The notes beneath the pieces were generated by a model that was not told the origin of the DNA, did not search any database, and saw nothing but the letters and a program-made list of their open reading frames with translations. From assembly GCA_020343535.1 (NCBI GenBank), contig CP070799.1:1824209-1867673 (forward strand): a DNA stretch of 43,465 bases. Direction: 5' to 3'. The stretch is from Nitrospinaceae bacterium. GTDB lineage: Bacteria > Nitrospinota > Nitrospinia > Nitrospinales > VA-1. The translations under genes were made by a program, and so were the position numbers. Position 1 is the stretch's first letter. The number at the start of each line of letters is the position of its first letter. This document shows, one piece after another, positions 25,066 to 33,507 of the stretch.

Positions 25066-26472
25066 ATGACAGGAAAAAAGATCGTGATCGTGGGTGGGGT
25101 CGCAGGTGGGGCAATCGCCGCGGCCTGCGCGCGCCGGCTGTCTGAGGATGCAGAGATCATCATTCTCGAACGGGGTGCTTTTGTCTCGTTTGCCAGCTGC
25201 GGTCTCCCCTACAGTCTCGGCGGTGAGGTCGAAAATCAGGACGACCTGCGGGTGCAAACTCCCGCGAGCCTTCGCGAGCGCTACAACCTCGAAGTGGCGG
25301 AGCAACTCCATCATCGCGGGCTGAAGGTCGTGCTGGTCGAGGCCGCGAGGCAGGTGATGACCTCCTTCGATCCGGAGATGGCCGTCTGGCTTGAGCGGGA
25401 AATGAAGGCCAAGGGCCTCGGCCTGCACCTGGGCGAGCCCGTCGTCGGTTTCGAAACGCCGCAAAGGGGCGAAGACGCCCTGGCGTCTACGGTGGTGCTC
25501 CAGTCTGGCGCCCGCCTTCCGGCGGATCTCGTTATCCTCGGGCTAGGTGTGCGCCCGGAAACCGGACTGGCCCGAGCCGCCGGCTTGAAGATCGGCGACT
25601 TGGGCGGCATCCGGGTCGATGACGAACTCAGGACCAGCGATATCCATATTTGGGCGATTGGCGATTGCATCGAAGTGACCGACGCGGTGACGGGCGATCC
25701 CGCCCTTCTCCCCCTCGCCGGGCTCGCCAACCGGCAGGGCAGAATCGCAGCGTACAATATTTTTGGTGCGGGCAAAAAATGCCCCGGCTCCCTGGGAACG
25801 GCCATCGTGCGCATGTTCGAGCTGACCGCCGCCCGCACCGGCGCGAGCGAAAAAACGCTTCGCCAGGCGGGCCGGCCCTGCGAGGCCGTCCATCTGCATC
25901 CTTTCTCTCACGCGGATTACTACCCCGGAGCGGAGCGGCTGGCGCTCAAAGTGATCTTTGACCCGGGGACCGGCAGGCTTTTAGGGGCTCAGGCAGTGGG
26001 CAAAAAGGGGGTGGACAAACGCATCGACATTCTGGCCACGGCGCTTAAAGCGGGCATGACGGTTTCCGACCTGGTGAACCTGGAACTGGCCTACGCGCCG
26101 CCGTTTAGCTCCGCCAAGGACCCGGTGAACCTTGCGGGCATGGTGGCCGAGCACGTTTTGAGCGGGGAGATCGCCCAGGCCCATTGGCACCACATCGCCG
26201 ACCTGGATGATCAAAAAACGGTTCTTCTCGACGTCAGAAGCCTGAAGGAGCGTGAAAGAGGATTCATCCCGGGTTCGATTCATATTCCGCTAGGCGAGCT
26301 TCGCCAGCGGGAGGGCGAACTCTCGAAGGATCGGGAAATCATTTGTCATTGCCAGACCGGACAACGCTCCTATATGGCGTGCCGGTCCCTCAGCCACCTG
26401 GGTTTTCGGGTCAGAAACCTCATGGGTTCTTATCGAACCTGGCAAGTGGTCAAGGAGAATGTCGTGAAATAA
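25066..26472 (+). CDS. CoA-disulfide/polysulfide reductase with rhodanese domain, internal deletion
   Basis: 468 residues from ATG 25066 (GAGGCGAG site). Flavoprotein disulfide reductase of the CoADR/Npsr type, which reduces CoA-disulfide, persulfide or polysulfide with NAD(P)H, fused to a rhodanese domain. The FAD site G-G-V-A-G-G, catalytic C45 in S-F-A-S-C-G-L-P-Y, A-I-G-D-C for FAD, and the dimer domain with Y-Y-P-G-A are present. The C-terminal rhodanese has C429 in C-H-C-Q-T-G-Q-R-S. At residues 77/78 (about 25294), where Y-N-L-E-V meets A-E-Q-L-H-H-R-G, about 90 residues of the family are missing in frame, including the NAD(P)H G-x-G-x-x-G. The flavoenzyme is probably unable to use NAD(P)H; rhodanese activity may remain. 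Confidence 0.87.
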   Translation: MTGKKIVIVGGVAGGAIAAACARRLSEDAEIIILERGAFVSFASCGLPYSLGGEVENQDDLRVQTPASLRERYNLEVAEQLHHRGLKVVLVEAARQVMTSFDPEMAVWLEREMKAKGLGLHLGEPVVGFETPQRGEDALASTVVLQSGARLPADLVILGLGVRPETGLARAAGLKIGDLGGIRVDDELRTSDIHIWAIGDCIEVTDAVTGDPALLPLAGLANRQGRIAAYNIFGAGKKCPGSLGTAIVRMFELTAARTGASEKTLRQAGRPCEAVHLHPFSHADYYPGAERLALKVIFDPGTGRLLGAQAVGKKGVDKRIDILATALKAGMTVSDLVNLELAYAPPFSSAKDPVNLAGMVAEHVLSGEIAQAHWHHIADLDDQKTVLLDVRSLKERERGFIPGSIHIPLGELRQREGELSKDREIICHCQTGQRSYMACRSLSHLGFRVRNLMGSYRTWQVVKENVVK

Positions 26473-26479
26473 GTTAGAA

Positions 26480-26517
26480 CCTCCGGGTCGGTTCATTAAA
26501 CCCCTGAACCCTGGAGG
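26480..26517 (+). terminator. Hairpin after the reductase gene
   Basis: CCTCC (26480-26484) pairs with GGAGG (26513-26517) and GGTTCA (26490-26495) with TGAACC (26505-26510), with a small inner asymmetry. No T run follows, so termination is uncertain, but a new promoter begins just after. Confidence 0.4.
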
Positions 26518-26528
26518 CTCGGTTCGGA

Positions 26529-26556
26529 TTGATAATCAGGGGGAATGTAAAATAAT
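26529..26556 (+). promoter_or_regulatory. Promoter of the DUF1264 gene
   Basis: TTGATA (26529-26534), 16 bases, AATAAT (26551-26556), about 25 bases before the ATG 26582. Both boxes match 5 of 6 consensus bases. Confidence 0.6.
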
Positions 26557-26581
26557 GCCACTCATGATAAGGGAGGTAGTT

Positions 26582-27097
26582 ATGAAATTTTCAATCAAGT
26601 CTGCTCTTATTACAAGCGCGGGCGCCCTGCTCGCATTCTCGCTGGCGGCGGCTCCGGCTCTCGCCGCCGGCCCGGCGGGCGGTTACGACATCCACGTGCA
26701 GGCGCCGCACATGATGCACGATGGAACGGTGGGCGGACCGTTTCATCATTATTGCAAGGGCATCAACGACCAGATTCTGCAATGCCTGTTGTTCGAATCC
26801 ACCGACCCGAAAGCGCCCTTGGTAGCCATCGAATATTTCGTGTCGAAGGATCTATCGCGCAAGCTGCCGCGAATCCAGTGGCACCGGTTTTTCCACGATC
26901 ATAAAATAGAGATCGCCACCGGCCGCGTGCAGGTGCTCGACGTGCCCGCCGATCAGGCCAAAGCAATCGCCGATGCGGCGGCCAAGACCGACGGCGTGAT
27001 CTATCATCTCTGGCAGGAGGGCCAGGAATTCCCCGACGGAACCGTGACGTTCCCGCAGTCTCTGGGCCATTCCTTCCCGCAGCACAATGGTGAATAA
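26582..27097 (+). CDS. Exported DUF1264 (OBAP-like) protein
   Basis: 171 residues from ATG 26582 after GGGAGG. The signal peptide ends A-L-A-A (about 28). The body has the DUF1264 wording: H-H-Y-C-K-G-I-N-D-Q-I-L-Q-C-L-L-F-E-S, then V-A-I-E-Y-F-V-S, then H-R-F-F-H-D-H-K. The family has no known activity; plant members (OBAP1) are oil-body associated. His and two Cys in the first motif may bind metal. It has its own promoter and a terminator, so it is probably monocistronic within the cytochrome cluster. Confidence 0.83.
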   Translation: MKFSIKSALITSAGALLAFSLAAAPALAAGPAGGYDIHVQAPHMMHDGTVGGPFHHYCKGINDQILQCLLFESTDPKAPLVAIEYFVSKDLSRKLPRIQWHRFFHDHKIEIATGRVQVLDVPADQAKAIADAAAKTDGVIYHLWQEGQEFPDGTVTFPQSLGHSFPQHNGE

Positions 27098-27102
27098 TCC
27101 TG

Positions 27103-27131
27103 AAGGAGGGCCTTCCAAGGCCCTCCTTTTT
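27103..27131 (+). terminator. Intrinsic terminator of the DUF1264 gene
   Basis: A 12-bp stem AAGGAGGGCCTT / AAGGCCCTCCTT with a 2-base apex (in practice a TTCCAA loop on a 10-bp stem) is followed by TTTCC. It begins 5 bases after the stop codon. Confidence 0.85.
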
Positions 27132-27148
27132 CCTTCACGAGGGAGACC

Positions 27149-27595
27149 ATGCGAAACGTCTTAAAAGCGGGATGCCTGTTCGGGCTTTCGGCCTTCCTGT
27201 GGCTGAACCCGGCGGCGATCGAGGCGGTGGACCCGGAAGTGCTGATTCCCCGCGTGCCCGAAGATCAGATGGCGGAAGCCAGAAGCTGGAAGAACCCGTA
27301 TCCCGCGACGCCGGAAAATATTGAAAAGGGCGAAGCCATTTTTTTCGGCAAGGGGTTTTGCGTCACCTGCCACGGCAAGGACGGCAAGGGGCTTAACATC
27401 GAAGGCCTGCGTGGCAAGCTGCCGAGAAATTTCACCGATGGCGAGTGGCAGGCGGCGCGCGCTGACGGCGAGCTTCTGTGGATTCTGAAAAACGGTTCCA
27501 AGGGCACCGCCATGGCGCCGTTCATCCCTCTCGTCCTGACCGAAGACGAAGCCTGGCACGTGCTGCTCTACGTGCGCTCGCTGGGGAAAAAATAA
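27149..27595 (+). CDS. Monoheme c-type cytochrome, divergent member
   Basis: 148 residues with signal peptide (about residues 1-26) and a GAGGGAG site. The heme site is C71-V-T-C-H75. The C-terminal half (D-G-E-L-L-W-I-L-K-N-G-S-K-G-T-A-M ... V-L-L-Y-V-R-S-L) aligns with the other cytochromes of the cluster. It lacks both extra cysteines: no C-P-Q-x-R, and N-F-T-D replaces N-F-T-C. Its joint loss of the two suggests that they work together in the others. Soluble periplasmic electron carrier. Confidence 0.87.
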   Translation: MRNVLKAGCLFGLSAFLWLNPAAIEAVDPEVLIPRVPEDQMAEARSWKNPYPATPENIEKGEAIFFGKGFCVTCHGKDGKGLNIEGLRGKLPRNFTDGEWQAARADGELLWILKNGSKGTAMAPFIPLVLTEDEAWHVLLYVRSLGKK

Positions 27596-27626
27596 CCTTC
27601 GGGCGGAAAGAACGATTTCTATTTTT

Positions 27627-27687
27627 CCGCTCCCGGGGAAGGCGGGCTGAGGGATGTGGTCGATCGACCACCCCGTCGCGGGAGCGG
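27627..27687. repeat. Nested inverted repeats between convergent genes
   Basis: A perfect 16-base palindrome GTGGTCGATCGACCAC (27656-27671) lies between CCGCTCCCG (27627-27635) and its inverse CGGGAGCGG (27679-27687). It sits between the stops of the cytochrome and the DUF4124 gene. There is no T run, so it may be a bidirectional factor-dependent end, an RNA fold or a protein site. Confidence 0.7.
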
Positions 27688-27724
27688 GCTGATCGTATCG
27701 CCACCGGCATGGCCGCAGCCAGGG

Positions 27725-28096
27725 TCAGCGGAGGCCCCGGCAATGGGTCTGTACGCAGGTGATGGTGTCGAACATATCCTTGCGCTGGCAGCTCCGCTCG
27801 CAGGCGCGGAACTTTCTTTTCCGCTCCACATTGCGCTGGAACTCCTTCTTGCGCTGCATTCTGCTCGCGGGGTCGTTCTTGTGGTACTGCATGGGATCGG
27901 GCGTGCCGAAGACGCCCTTGATGGGTTTGTTCTTGTCGATGGCGTCCATCGGGATGTTGCCGGGATGATCGGTGTAGTGCACCTTGCCATTTTTATCGAC
28001 CCACTGATACATTGCCGCTTCGACCGAATGGGCGCTCAACGTCAAAAGAGCCGCGATCAGAAGACAGGGCGTTAAGAATTTCAGGAGGTTATTCAT
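27725..28096 (-). CDS. Exported DUF4124 protein
   Basis: 123 residues. The signal peptide (about 1-27, ending S-V-E-A-A) is followed by the DUF4124 motif M-Y-Q-W-V-D-K-N-G-K-V-H-Y-T-D, then a Lys/Arg-rich helix and a C-terminal part with four cysteines. Such proteins are common periplasmic proteins of unknown role. AAGGA lies before the ATG. It is convergent with the last cytochrome. Confidence 0.85.
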   Translation of the reverse strand: MNNLLKFLTPCLLIAALLTLSAHSVEAAMYQWVDKNGKVHYTDHPGNIPMDAIDKNKPIKGVFGTPDPMQYHKNDPASRMQRKKEFQRNVERKRKFRACERSCQRKDMFDTITCVQTHCRGLR

Positions 28097-28528
28097 GATT
28101 TGTCCTTATTAGATAATTCGTTGCCGCCGGGTTCCGGGTATTTTCGCCGGGGGGAATAAGATATTTCTCCTTCCGATATTAGCACGAGTTTTTCACAAGC
28201 TTATGGATTTCGGGTCACGGCTGCGTCAAGGCCTCGGCGAGGCGAAACAGCCAAGAGGGTCCCATCGGGCACGCCGGGCAAGAATATCGCGCTGCTCTCC
28301 TGGCAGAGAGGAGCATTTAACGCCCATGGGGAGTAAAACCCGCCTTCCATGTTTCCCCGTGTGGTTCTCTTCCTTTTATGATTCCTTATCATCCACTTAT
28401 TTTTCTCGCCAACATATTAAATATTATGGTAGAGTGTATTCTTTTTTGCAAATAAACAATAAATTTGTATACTATTATTTTTGACCGCAACCTCCCCCCC
28501 CCAGCGCACGAAAAAACCGGAGCTATTA
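28097..28528. other. Intergenic region with promoter of the sigma-54 activator
   Basis: About 430 bases between two divergent genes, becoming very AT-rich from about 28370. It has no credible gene. It carries the promoter at 28446-28473, a run of nine C (28494-28502) in the leader, and presumably the promoter of the DUF4124 gene on the other strand, not identified. Confidence 0.7.
28446..28473 (+). promoter_or_regulatory. Probable promoter of the sigma-54 activator gene
   Basis: TTGCAA (28446-28451), 16 bases, TATACT (28468-28473), 55 bases before the ATG 28529. The -10 matches 5 of 6 and the -35 4 of 6. Confidence 0.55.
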
Positions 28529-30016
28529 ATGAAACACATTGAAAATCAGGCAAATATCCAGTCCATTCGGAAGATTTCCAGTCTTTTCAGCACCGCCGCC
28601 ATGGAGGTGGACGAGCTGCTCAGCATGGTGATCGAGGCGGCCCGGGATATCTGCGGAGCGAAGAACGCGTCCCTTCTCATGATCCAGAACGATAAGACCA
28701 AAAAGCTGCAGTTCTACCAGGCGACGGGTAAGAACATGGGCCAGCTCAAGGATATAGAAATTCCCCCGGGGGTGGGCATCGCCGGCACCGTGTCGAAAAC
28801 CGGAGAACCGATCATTTCCAACGACGCGCAGAACGATCCGCGCTGGTACAAGAAGTCCGGCGAAACCGTGGATCGCATGATCCAGAACATCGCCTGTTTT
28901 CCCCTGATCGTCGAGGACAAGGTGATCGGCGTCGTGCAGTTTCAGGACCGGCCCGACGGTTTTGGCGAGGAAGAGGTGGACCTGTTGCAGCGGTTTGCCG
29001 ACCTGTTGTCTAAATTCTTCAAGGCCACCCGCAGCCGCGCCGCTCTCGGCGAGGAGGTATTGCGCCTGAAGCAAACCTACATGCAGCAGCGCTACACCAT
29101 CGTCGGCGAGAGCGAGGCGATCCAGAAGTGCATCGTGCTTGCGGAAAAGCTGGCCGACTCGAAGGCCGCTGTTCTCCTCAACGGCGAGAGCGGCACCGGC
29201 AAGGAACTGTTCGCGCACCTGGTCCACAACCGCGGCGTGCGCCAGAACAAACCGTTCATCTCGGTGAGTTGCGGCGCGCTGCCCGCCTCCATTCTGGAGC
29301 GAGAGCTGTTTGGACACGAGAAGGGCGCGTTCACAGGGGCCGATACGATGAAGATCGGCTTGTTCGAGGCGGCCGACAAGGGGACGCTGTTTCTCGATGA
29401 AATTGGCGAGATGCCGATGGACATGCAGGTGAAACTGCTGCGGGTGATCCAGGAAGAATCGTTCACCCGCCTGGGCGGTACGGAAACCATCCGCGTGGAT
29501 GTGCGCCTCATCACCGCGACTAACCGCGACCTAGACCAGATGGTGCGCGACGGGACCTTCCGGCAAGACTTGTATTACCGCATCAACGTCATCAGCATCA
29601 AACTGCCTCCGCTTCGCGAGCGGCGCGAGGATATTCCCGACCTGGTGCGGTTTTTCATCAGAAAGCACGCCACCGAGGGACAGCCACCGAAGAAGATCAG
29701 CAAATCCCTGCTCGCGCACCTGATGAATTATTCCTGGCCGGGCAACATCCGGGAGCTGGAAAACACGGTGGAGCGCGCCATCGTCCTCACCGATGGCGAC
29801 GAGCTGACGCCCGACGCTTTTCCGCTGGAATCCACCCAGGCCCCCATCGACGTGGATGTGGGCGCTTCGCTCAAGGAGGCGAACGATTCGTTCCGCCGCA
29901 CCTTCATCACCAACACCCTCAAATCGACCAACGGCAACCGCACCAAGGCGGCGAAGATTCTGAGCGTGCAGCGTTCGTATCTCTCCCGCCTGATCAAGGA
30001 GCTGGAGATCGACTGA
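28529..30016 (+). CDS. Sigma-54-dependent activator with GAF sensor (NifA/NorR type)
   Basis: 495 residues from ATG 28529, preceded by CCGGAG. The GAF domain (about 20-165) senses a small molecule or gas. The AAA+ domain has Walker A G219-E-S-G-T-G-K225, the sigma-54 contact loop G-A-F-T-G-A at 266-271, Walker [10 protein letters not shown] and the R-finger region R-Q-D-L-Y-Y-R. The C-terminus is a Fis-type helix-turn-helix (N-R-T-K-A-A-K-I-L ... Y-L-S-R-L-I-K). It is a natural candidate to switch on the cytochrome cluster next door, but no clear TGGCAC-N5-TTGC site was noticed there by eye. Confidence 0.92.
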   Translation: MKHIENQANIQSIRKISSLFSTAAMEVDELLSMVIEAARDICGAKNASLLMIQNDKTKKLQFYQATGKNMGQLKDIEIPPGVGIAGTVSKTGEPIISNDAQNDPRWYKKSGETVDRMIQNIACFPLIVEDKVIGVVQFQDRPDGFGEEEVDLLQRFADLLSKFFKATRSRAALGEEVLRLKQTYMQQRYTIVGESEAIQKCIVLAEKLADSKAAVLLNGESGTGKELFAHLVHNRGVRQNKPFISVSCGALPASILERELFGHEKGAFTGADTMKIGLFEAADKGTLFLDEIGEMPMDMQVKLLRVIQEESFTRLGGTETIRVDVRLITATNRDLDQMVRDGTFRQDLYYRINVISIKLPPLRERREDIPDLVRFFIRKHATEGQPPKKISKSLLAHLMNYSWPGNIRELENTVERAIVLTDGDELTPDAFPLESTQAPIDVDVGASLKEANDSFRRTFITNTLKSTNGNRTKAAKILSVQRSYLSRLIKELEID

Positions 30017-30150
30017 GCCGGCTTGCACCCAGCGGGAGGATTAATCCTCCCCGATCTCTCGCTAAATTTGGTAAGATGCCCTCCACCCAATGGCGCGCGC
30101 TTTCCGCCCGCGTTTCGTCGCAACCGTTATCACTGAATAAAGAGAAGATC

Positions 30151-31005
30151 ATGGCTCTCATCGACGGTAAAAAAGTCTCCCTCGAAATTCGCGACCATTT
30201 GGCGGAGGAAGTCGCCGAGGTCAAACGTAAAACCGGCGCCGTTCCCGGCCTCGCCGTGGTTCTCGTGGGCGACGACCCGGCCTCGGCGGTTTATGTGCGC
30301 AACAAGAACAAAACCTGCCAGTCCCTCGGCTTCGCTTCGTTCGAGCACGTGCTTCCTGCCGAAACTCCCGAGGCGGATCTCCTCGCTTTGGTGGAATCGC
30401 TCAACGTCGACGAAAAGGTTCACGGTATTCTTGTGCAGCTGCCCCTGCCCGGGCAGATCGATTCGGAAAAGGTGCTAAGAGCCATCCTGCCGGAAAAGGA
30501 CGTCGACGGGTTTCACCCGGTCAACATGGGTCAGCTGGTGGTGGGCCGCTCGCTGCTGGTTCCCTGCACGCCGCTGGGCATCATCACTCTGCTCGACCGT
30601 TACGGAATCGACATCGAGGGAAAGCACGCGGTGGTGCTCGGACGCAGCAATATTGTCGGCAAACCGGTGTCCCTTCTATTGCTGGGGAGGAACGCCACGG
30701 TGACCATCTGCCATTCGCGCACCCGCGAGCTGGCGGCGGTCACCCGCCAGGCGGACATCCTGGTCGCCGCCGTCGGCCGGGCCCGCTTCGTCACCGCCGA
30801 CATGGTCAAGGACGGCGCGGTGGTGATTGACGTCGGCATCAACCGGGTGGACGGCAAGCTGGTGGGTGATGTAGACTTTCAGGGTGTCGAGGGCAAGGCC
30901 TCCTTCATCACCCCGGTGCCTGGAGGCGTCGGGCCCATGACCATCGCCATGCTCATGGAAAATACCATGAAAGCGTTTCGTGCCCGCCACGGGCTTTTCG
31001 CCTGA
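30151..31005 (+). CDS. folD: Bifunctional methylenetetrahydrofolate dehydrogenase/cyclohydrolase
   Basis: 284 residues, cytoplasmic one-carbon enzyme interconverting 5,10-methylene-, methenyl- and 10-formyl-THF. Signature motifs are [14 protein letters not shown] (substrate lysine), Q-L-P-L-P, D-V-D-G-F-H-P, the NADP site G-R-S-N-I-V-G-K-P and the C-terminal [14 protein letters not shown] 30151 follows AGAGAAG and begins M-A-L-I-D-G-K, the normal N-terminus; the open frame before it is not used. First gene of a plus-strand group with xseA, xseB and tlyA. Confidence 0.96.
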   Translation: MALIDGKKVSLEIRDHLAEEVAEVKRKTGAVPGLAVVLVGDDPASAVYVRNKNKTCQSLGFASFEHVLPAETPEADLLALVESLNVDEKVHGILVQLPLPGQIDSEKVLRAILPEKDVDGFHPVNMGQLVVGRSLLVPCTPLGIITLLDRYGIDIEGKHAVVLGRSNIVGKPVSLLLLGRNATVTICHSRTRELAAVTRQADILVAAVGRARFVTADMVKDGAVVIDVGINRVDGKLVGDVDFQGVEGKASFITPVPGGVGPMTIAMLMENTMKAFRARHGLFA

Positions 31006-31047
31006 GCGAAGGCCTTCCCCGACCCTTCGCACCAAAGAGGGTGCCCG

Positions 31048-32421
31048 ATGAACATCAACGCCGAATTATTCCCCACGGACGAGCCCGAAGCAGCCGGCCC
31101 GCGCGTTTATTCCGTCCGGGAACTCACCGGCGACGTGCGCGCCATCCTGGAAGCCGCCTTCGACGCCATCTGGGTAGACGGGGAGATCTCCAATCTGCGC
31201 CAGGCGCAGTCGGGCCATTGCTATTTCGTCCTCAAGGACGACAAAGCGCAGATCCGCTGCGTGATGTTCCGAAACGCCCGCGCCGGGATGAAGTATCGGC
31301 TGAAGGACGGCGACCGGGTGCTGGTGAGCGGCCGCGTGACGGTGTACGAAGCGCGCGGCGAGTATCAGATCATTGTCGATGCCGTCGAACCCAAGGGGCT
31401 GGGGGCTCTGCAGCGCGCCTTCGAGGAGCTTAAGGCCAAGCTCAAGGCCGAGGGCTTGTTCGACGAGGCTAAAAAGAAGGAGATCCCCGCCTTTCCCTGC
31501 AAGGTCGGCGTGGTCACCTCGGCCACGGGAGCGGCGGTGCGCGATATATTGCAGATCATCCGGCGGCGCAACCCGGCGGTGTCGGTGCTGCTTCATCCTG
31601 TCAAGGTGCAGGGCGAGGGCGCGGCGGGGGAGATCGCCGCCGCTATCGCCGAGATGAACCGGCGAAAGGATATCGATGTGCTCATCGTGGGCCGAGGAGG
31701 CGGATCGATCGAGGACTTGTGGGCCTTCAACGAGGAAGTGGTGGCGCGGGCCATTCACGCGTCGAAAATTCCGCTGGTATCGGCGGTAGGGCACGAGATC
31801 GATTTCACCATCGCCGATTTTGCCGCCGACCTGCGTGCGCCGACGCCCTCGGCGGCAGCCGAACTCGTGGTTCCGGTTTTCGCCGAAACGGTGCGCAATA
31901 TTCGCGCGCTCAGCGAAACGCTGGTGGCCTCCATGCAGCGACGTGTCGAGGGATACCGGGGCTTACTGAAGCTGTGCATCGAGCGGCGTTTTTTTCGCGA
32001 GCCCCTCGAAATCCTTGAGCCGGGCAAGCAGCGACTGGATGATCTCAACCTGCGGCTGGCGCGCGGGCTCGATCAATGGGTGGCGAGAAATCGCCAGCGT
32101 TTGGAAAGCCGGGTGCGCCAGCTGCTGTTCGCGTCGCCGTCGAAGAGCCTGCTGAAGCTGGAGGACAAGCGCATGTCGCTTCACCATCAGCTGGTGCATC
32201 AGGCCGGAGGCCGGCTGGCGCTGACTCGCGGGCGTTTCGAAGGGGTGCTGAAAAACCTGCATGCGGTGAGCCCCTTGGCGGTGCTTGAGCGCGGCTACAG
32301 CATCACCACGCGTGAGGGCCGCGCCCTCCGATCGAGCGGCGAAGTGAAACCGGGGGAGACGGTGGAGGTTCGTCTGGGCAAGGGTGGGCTCGAATGCACT
32401 GTGGACAAGACGCGGTCCTGA
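31048..32421 (+). CDS. xseA: Exonuclease VII large subunit
   Basis: 457 residues. The N-terminal OB-fold (about 15-110: W-V-D-G-E-I-S-N, H-C-Y-F-V-L-K-D) is followed by the catalytic domain (V-G-V-V-T-S, G-R-G-G-G-S-I-E-D-L-W-A-F-N-E, S-A-V-G-H-E-I-D-F-T), a long helical region and the C-terminal L-E-R-G-Y-S-I-T. Degrades single-stranded DNA with the small subunit encoded next. AGAGG precedes ATG. Confidence 0.96.
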   Translation: MNINAELFPTDEPEAAGPRVYSVRELTGDVRAILEAAFDAIWVDGEISNLRQAQSGHCYFVLKDDKAQIRCVMFRNARAGMKYRLKDGDRVLVSGRVTVYEARGEYQIIVDAVEPKGLGALQRAFEELKAKLKAEGLFDEAKKKEIPAFPCKVGVVTSATGAAVRDILQIIRRRNPAVSVLLHPVKVQGEGAAGEIAAAIAEMNRRKDIDVLIVGRGGGSIEDLWAFNEEVVARAIHASKIPLVSAVGHEIDFTIADFAADLRAPTPSAAAELVVPVFAETVRNIRALSETLVASMQRRVEGYRGLLKLCIERRFFREPLEILEPGKQRLDDLNLRLARGLDQWVARNRQRLESRVRQLLFASPSKSLLKLEDKRMSLHHQLVHQAGGRLALTRGRFEGVLKNLHAVSPLAVLERGYSITTREGRALRSSGEVKPGETVEVRLGKGGLECTVDKTRS

Positions 32422-32453
32422 GGCACTGTATTTTTAACGAAGCGAGGCAGATC

Positions 32454-32696
32454 ATGTCGGAAATAAAATTTGAAAAAGCGATGAGCCGGCTGGAGGAGAT
32501 CGTCGAGGAGCTGGAAAAAGGCGACCTCGATATCGACAAGTCCCTGCAGATTTTTGAAGAGGGCATCAAGATGTCGCGCATTTGCTCGAAAAAGCTCGCC
32601 GAAGCCGAAGCGAAAATCGAAAAACTCACCAAGGATAAGAAAGGCGAGCTCATCAGCGAGCTCTTCCCTGTGGGTGAGGACGATGCCGAGCAATAA
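32454..32696 (+). CDS. xseB: Exonuclease VII small subunit
   Basis: 80 residues from ATG 32454 (GAGGCAG site). The three-helix XseB pattern F-E-K-A-M-S-R-L-E-E-I-V-E-E-L-E-K-G ... L-D-K-S-L-Q-I-F-E-E-G is clear. Partner of the large subunit just upstream. Its stop overlaps the start of tlyA by 14 bases. Confidence 0.95.
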   Translation: MSEIKFEKAMSRLEEIVEELEKGDLDIDKSLQIFEEGIKMSRICSKKLAEAEAKIEKLTKDKKGELISELFPVGEDDAEQ

Positions 32697-33479
32697 GCTG
32701 CGCCTCGATCGGGCCCTGGTAAAAAAAAACTCGTGGATTCGCGCGAGCAGGCGCGCGCGCTGATTCTCGCCGGCCAGGTGCGCGTCGCCGGCCAACCGGC
32801 CGATAAGCCCGGCCGCCTGGTGGGGCCGGAGCAAACGATCGAGGTGCTCGGTGAGCCGCCCCCCTTCGTCGGAAGGGGCGGCCTCAAACTCGCCCGTGCG
32901 CTCCTGGCCTTCGACATTGATGTGAACGGCAAGACCGCCGTCGACGTTGGCGCCTCCACCGGTGGCTTCACCGACTGCCTGCTGCAAAACGGCGCGAAAA
33001 AAGTGTTCGCGGTGGACGTCGGCTATGGCCAGCTCGACTGGAAACTGCAAAGCGATCCCCGCGTCACATGTCTGGACCGGAAAAACGCCCGCTACCTCAC
33101 TCCGGCGGACCTCGGCGAAACCGTGGACCTCGCGGTGATCGACGTCTCCTTCATCTCTCTCAAGCTCATCCTGCCCGCGGTGATCCCCCTGTTGAAACCC
33201 GGGGGAGGTATCGTCGCTCTGGTGAAACCGCAGTTCGAGGTCGGCAAGCAAGAGGTCGAGCACAAGGGTATCATCAAGGACCTGGAAAAACACTGGAAGG
33301 TTCTGCTGGATCTGAGGGCGTTCATTGCCGGAACGGGATGGGTGCTTTGCCAGGCGGCCTGTTCGCCGATCACCGGGCAGAAGGGCAACCGCGAGTATTT
33401 AATTCACCTAGTGGAAGGTGGGGCCGGCGCGGCGGTGAGCGATGAGACGCTATCCAGCCTGGTGGGCGTTCCAGATTAA
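32683..33479 (+). CDS. tlyA: TlyA-family rRNA methyltransferase, frameshifted at an A9 run
   Basis: TlyA joins an S4 RNA-binding domain to an FtsJ-like methyltransferase and 2'-O-methylates rRNA. ATG 32683 gives M-P-S-N-K-L-R-L-D-R-A-L-V-K, the expected S4 start, but at 32721-32729 a run of nine A sends it out of frame. Ten or seven A would join it to L-V-D-S-R-E-Q-A-R-A-L (264-265 residues). As read, a GTG at 32733 would give 248 residues missing the first S4 helix. The methyltransferase domain is intact: D-V-G-A-S-T-G-G-F-T-D-C, then V-D-V-G-Y-G-Q-L, K-P-Q-F-E. Translational slippage, sequence error or a shortened start are all possible. Confidence 0.88.
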
Positions 33480-33507
33480 GAGGGCCTTAAGCGGGGAAGG
33501 GGGAGCG

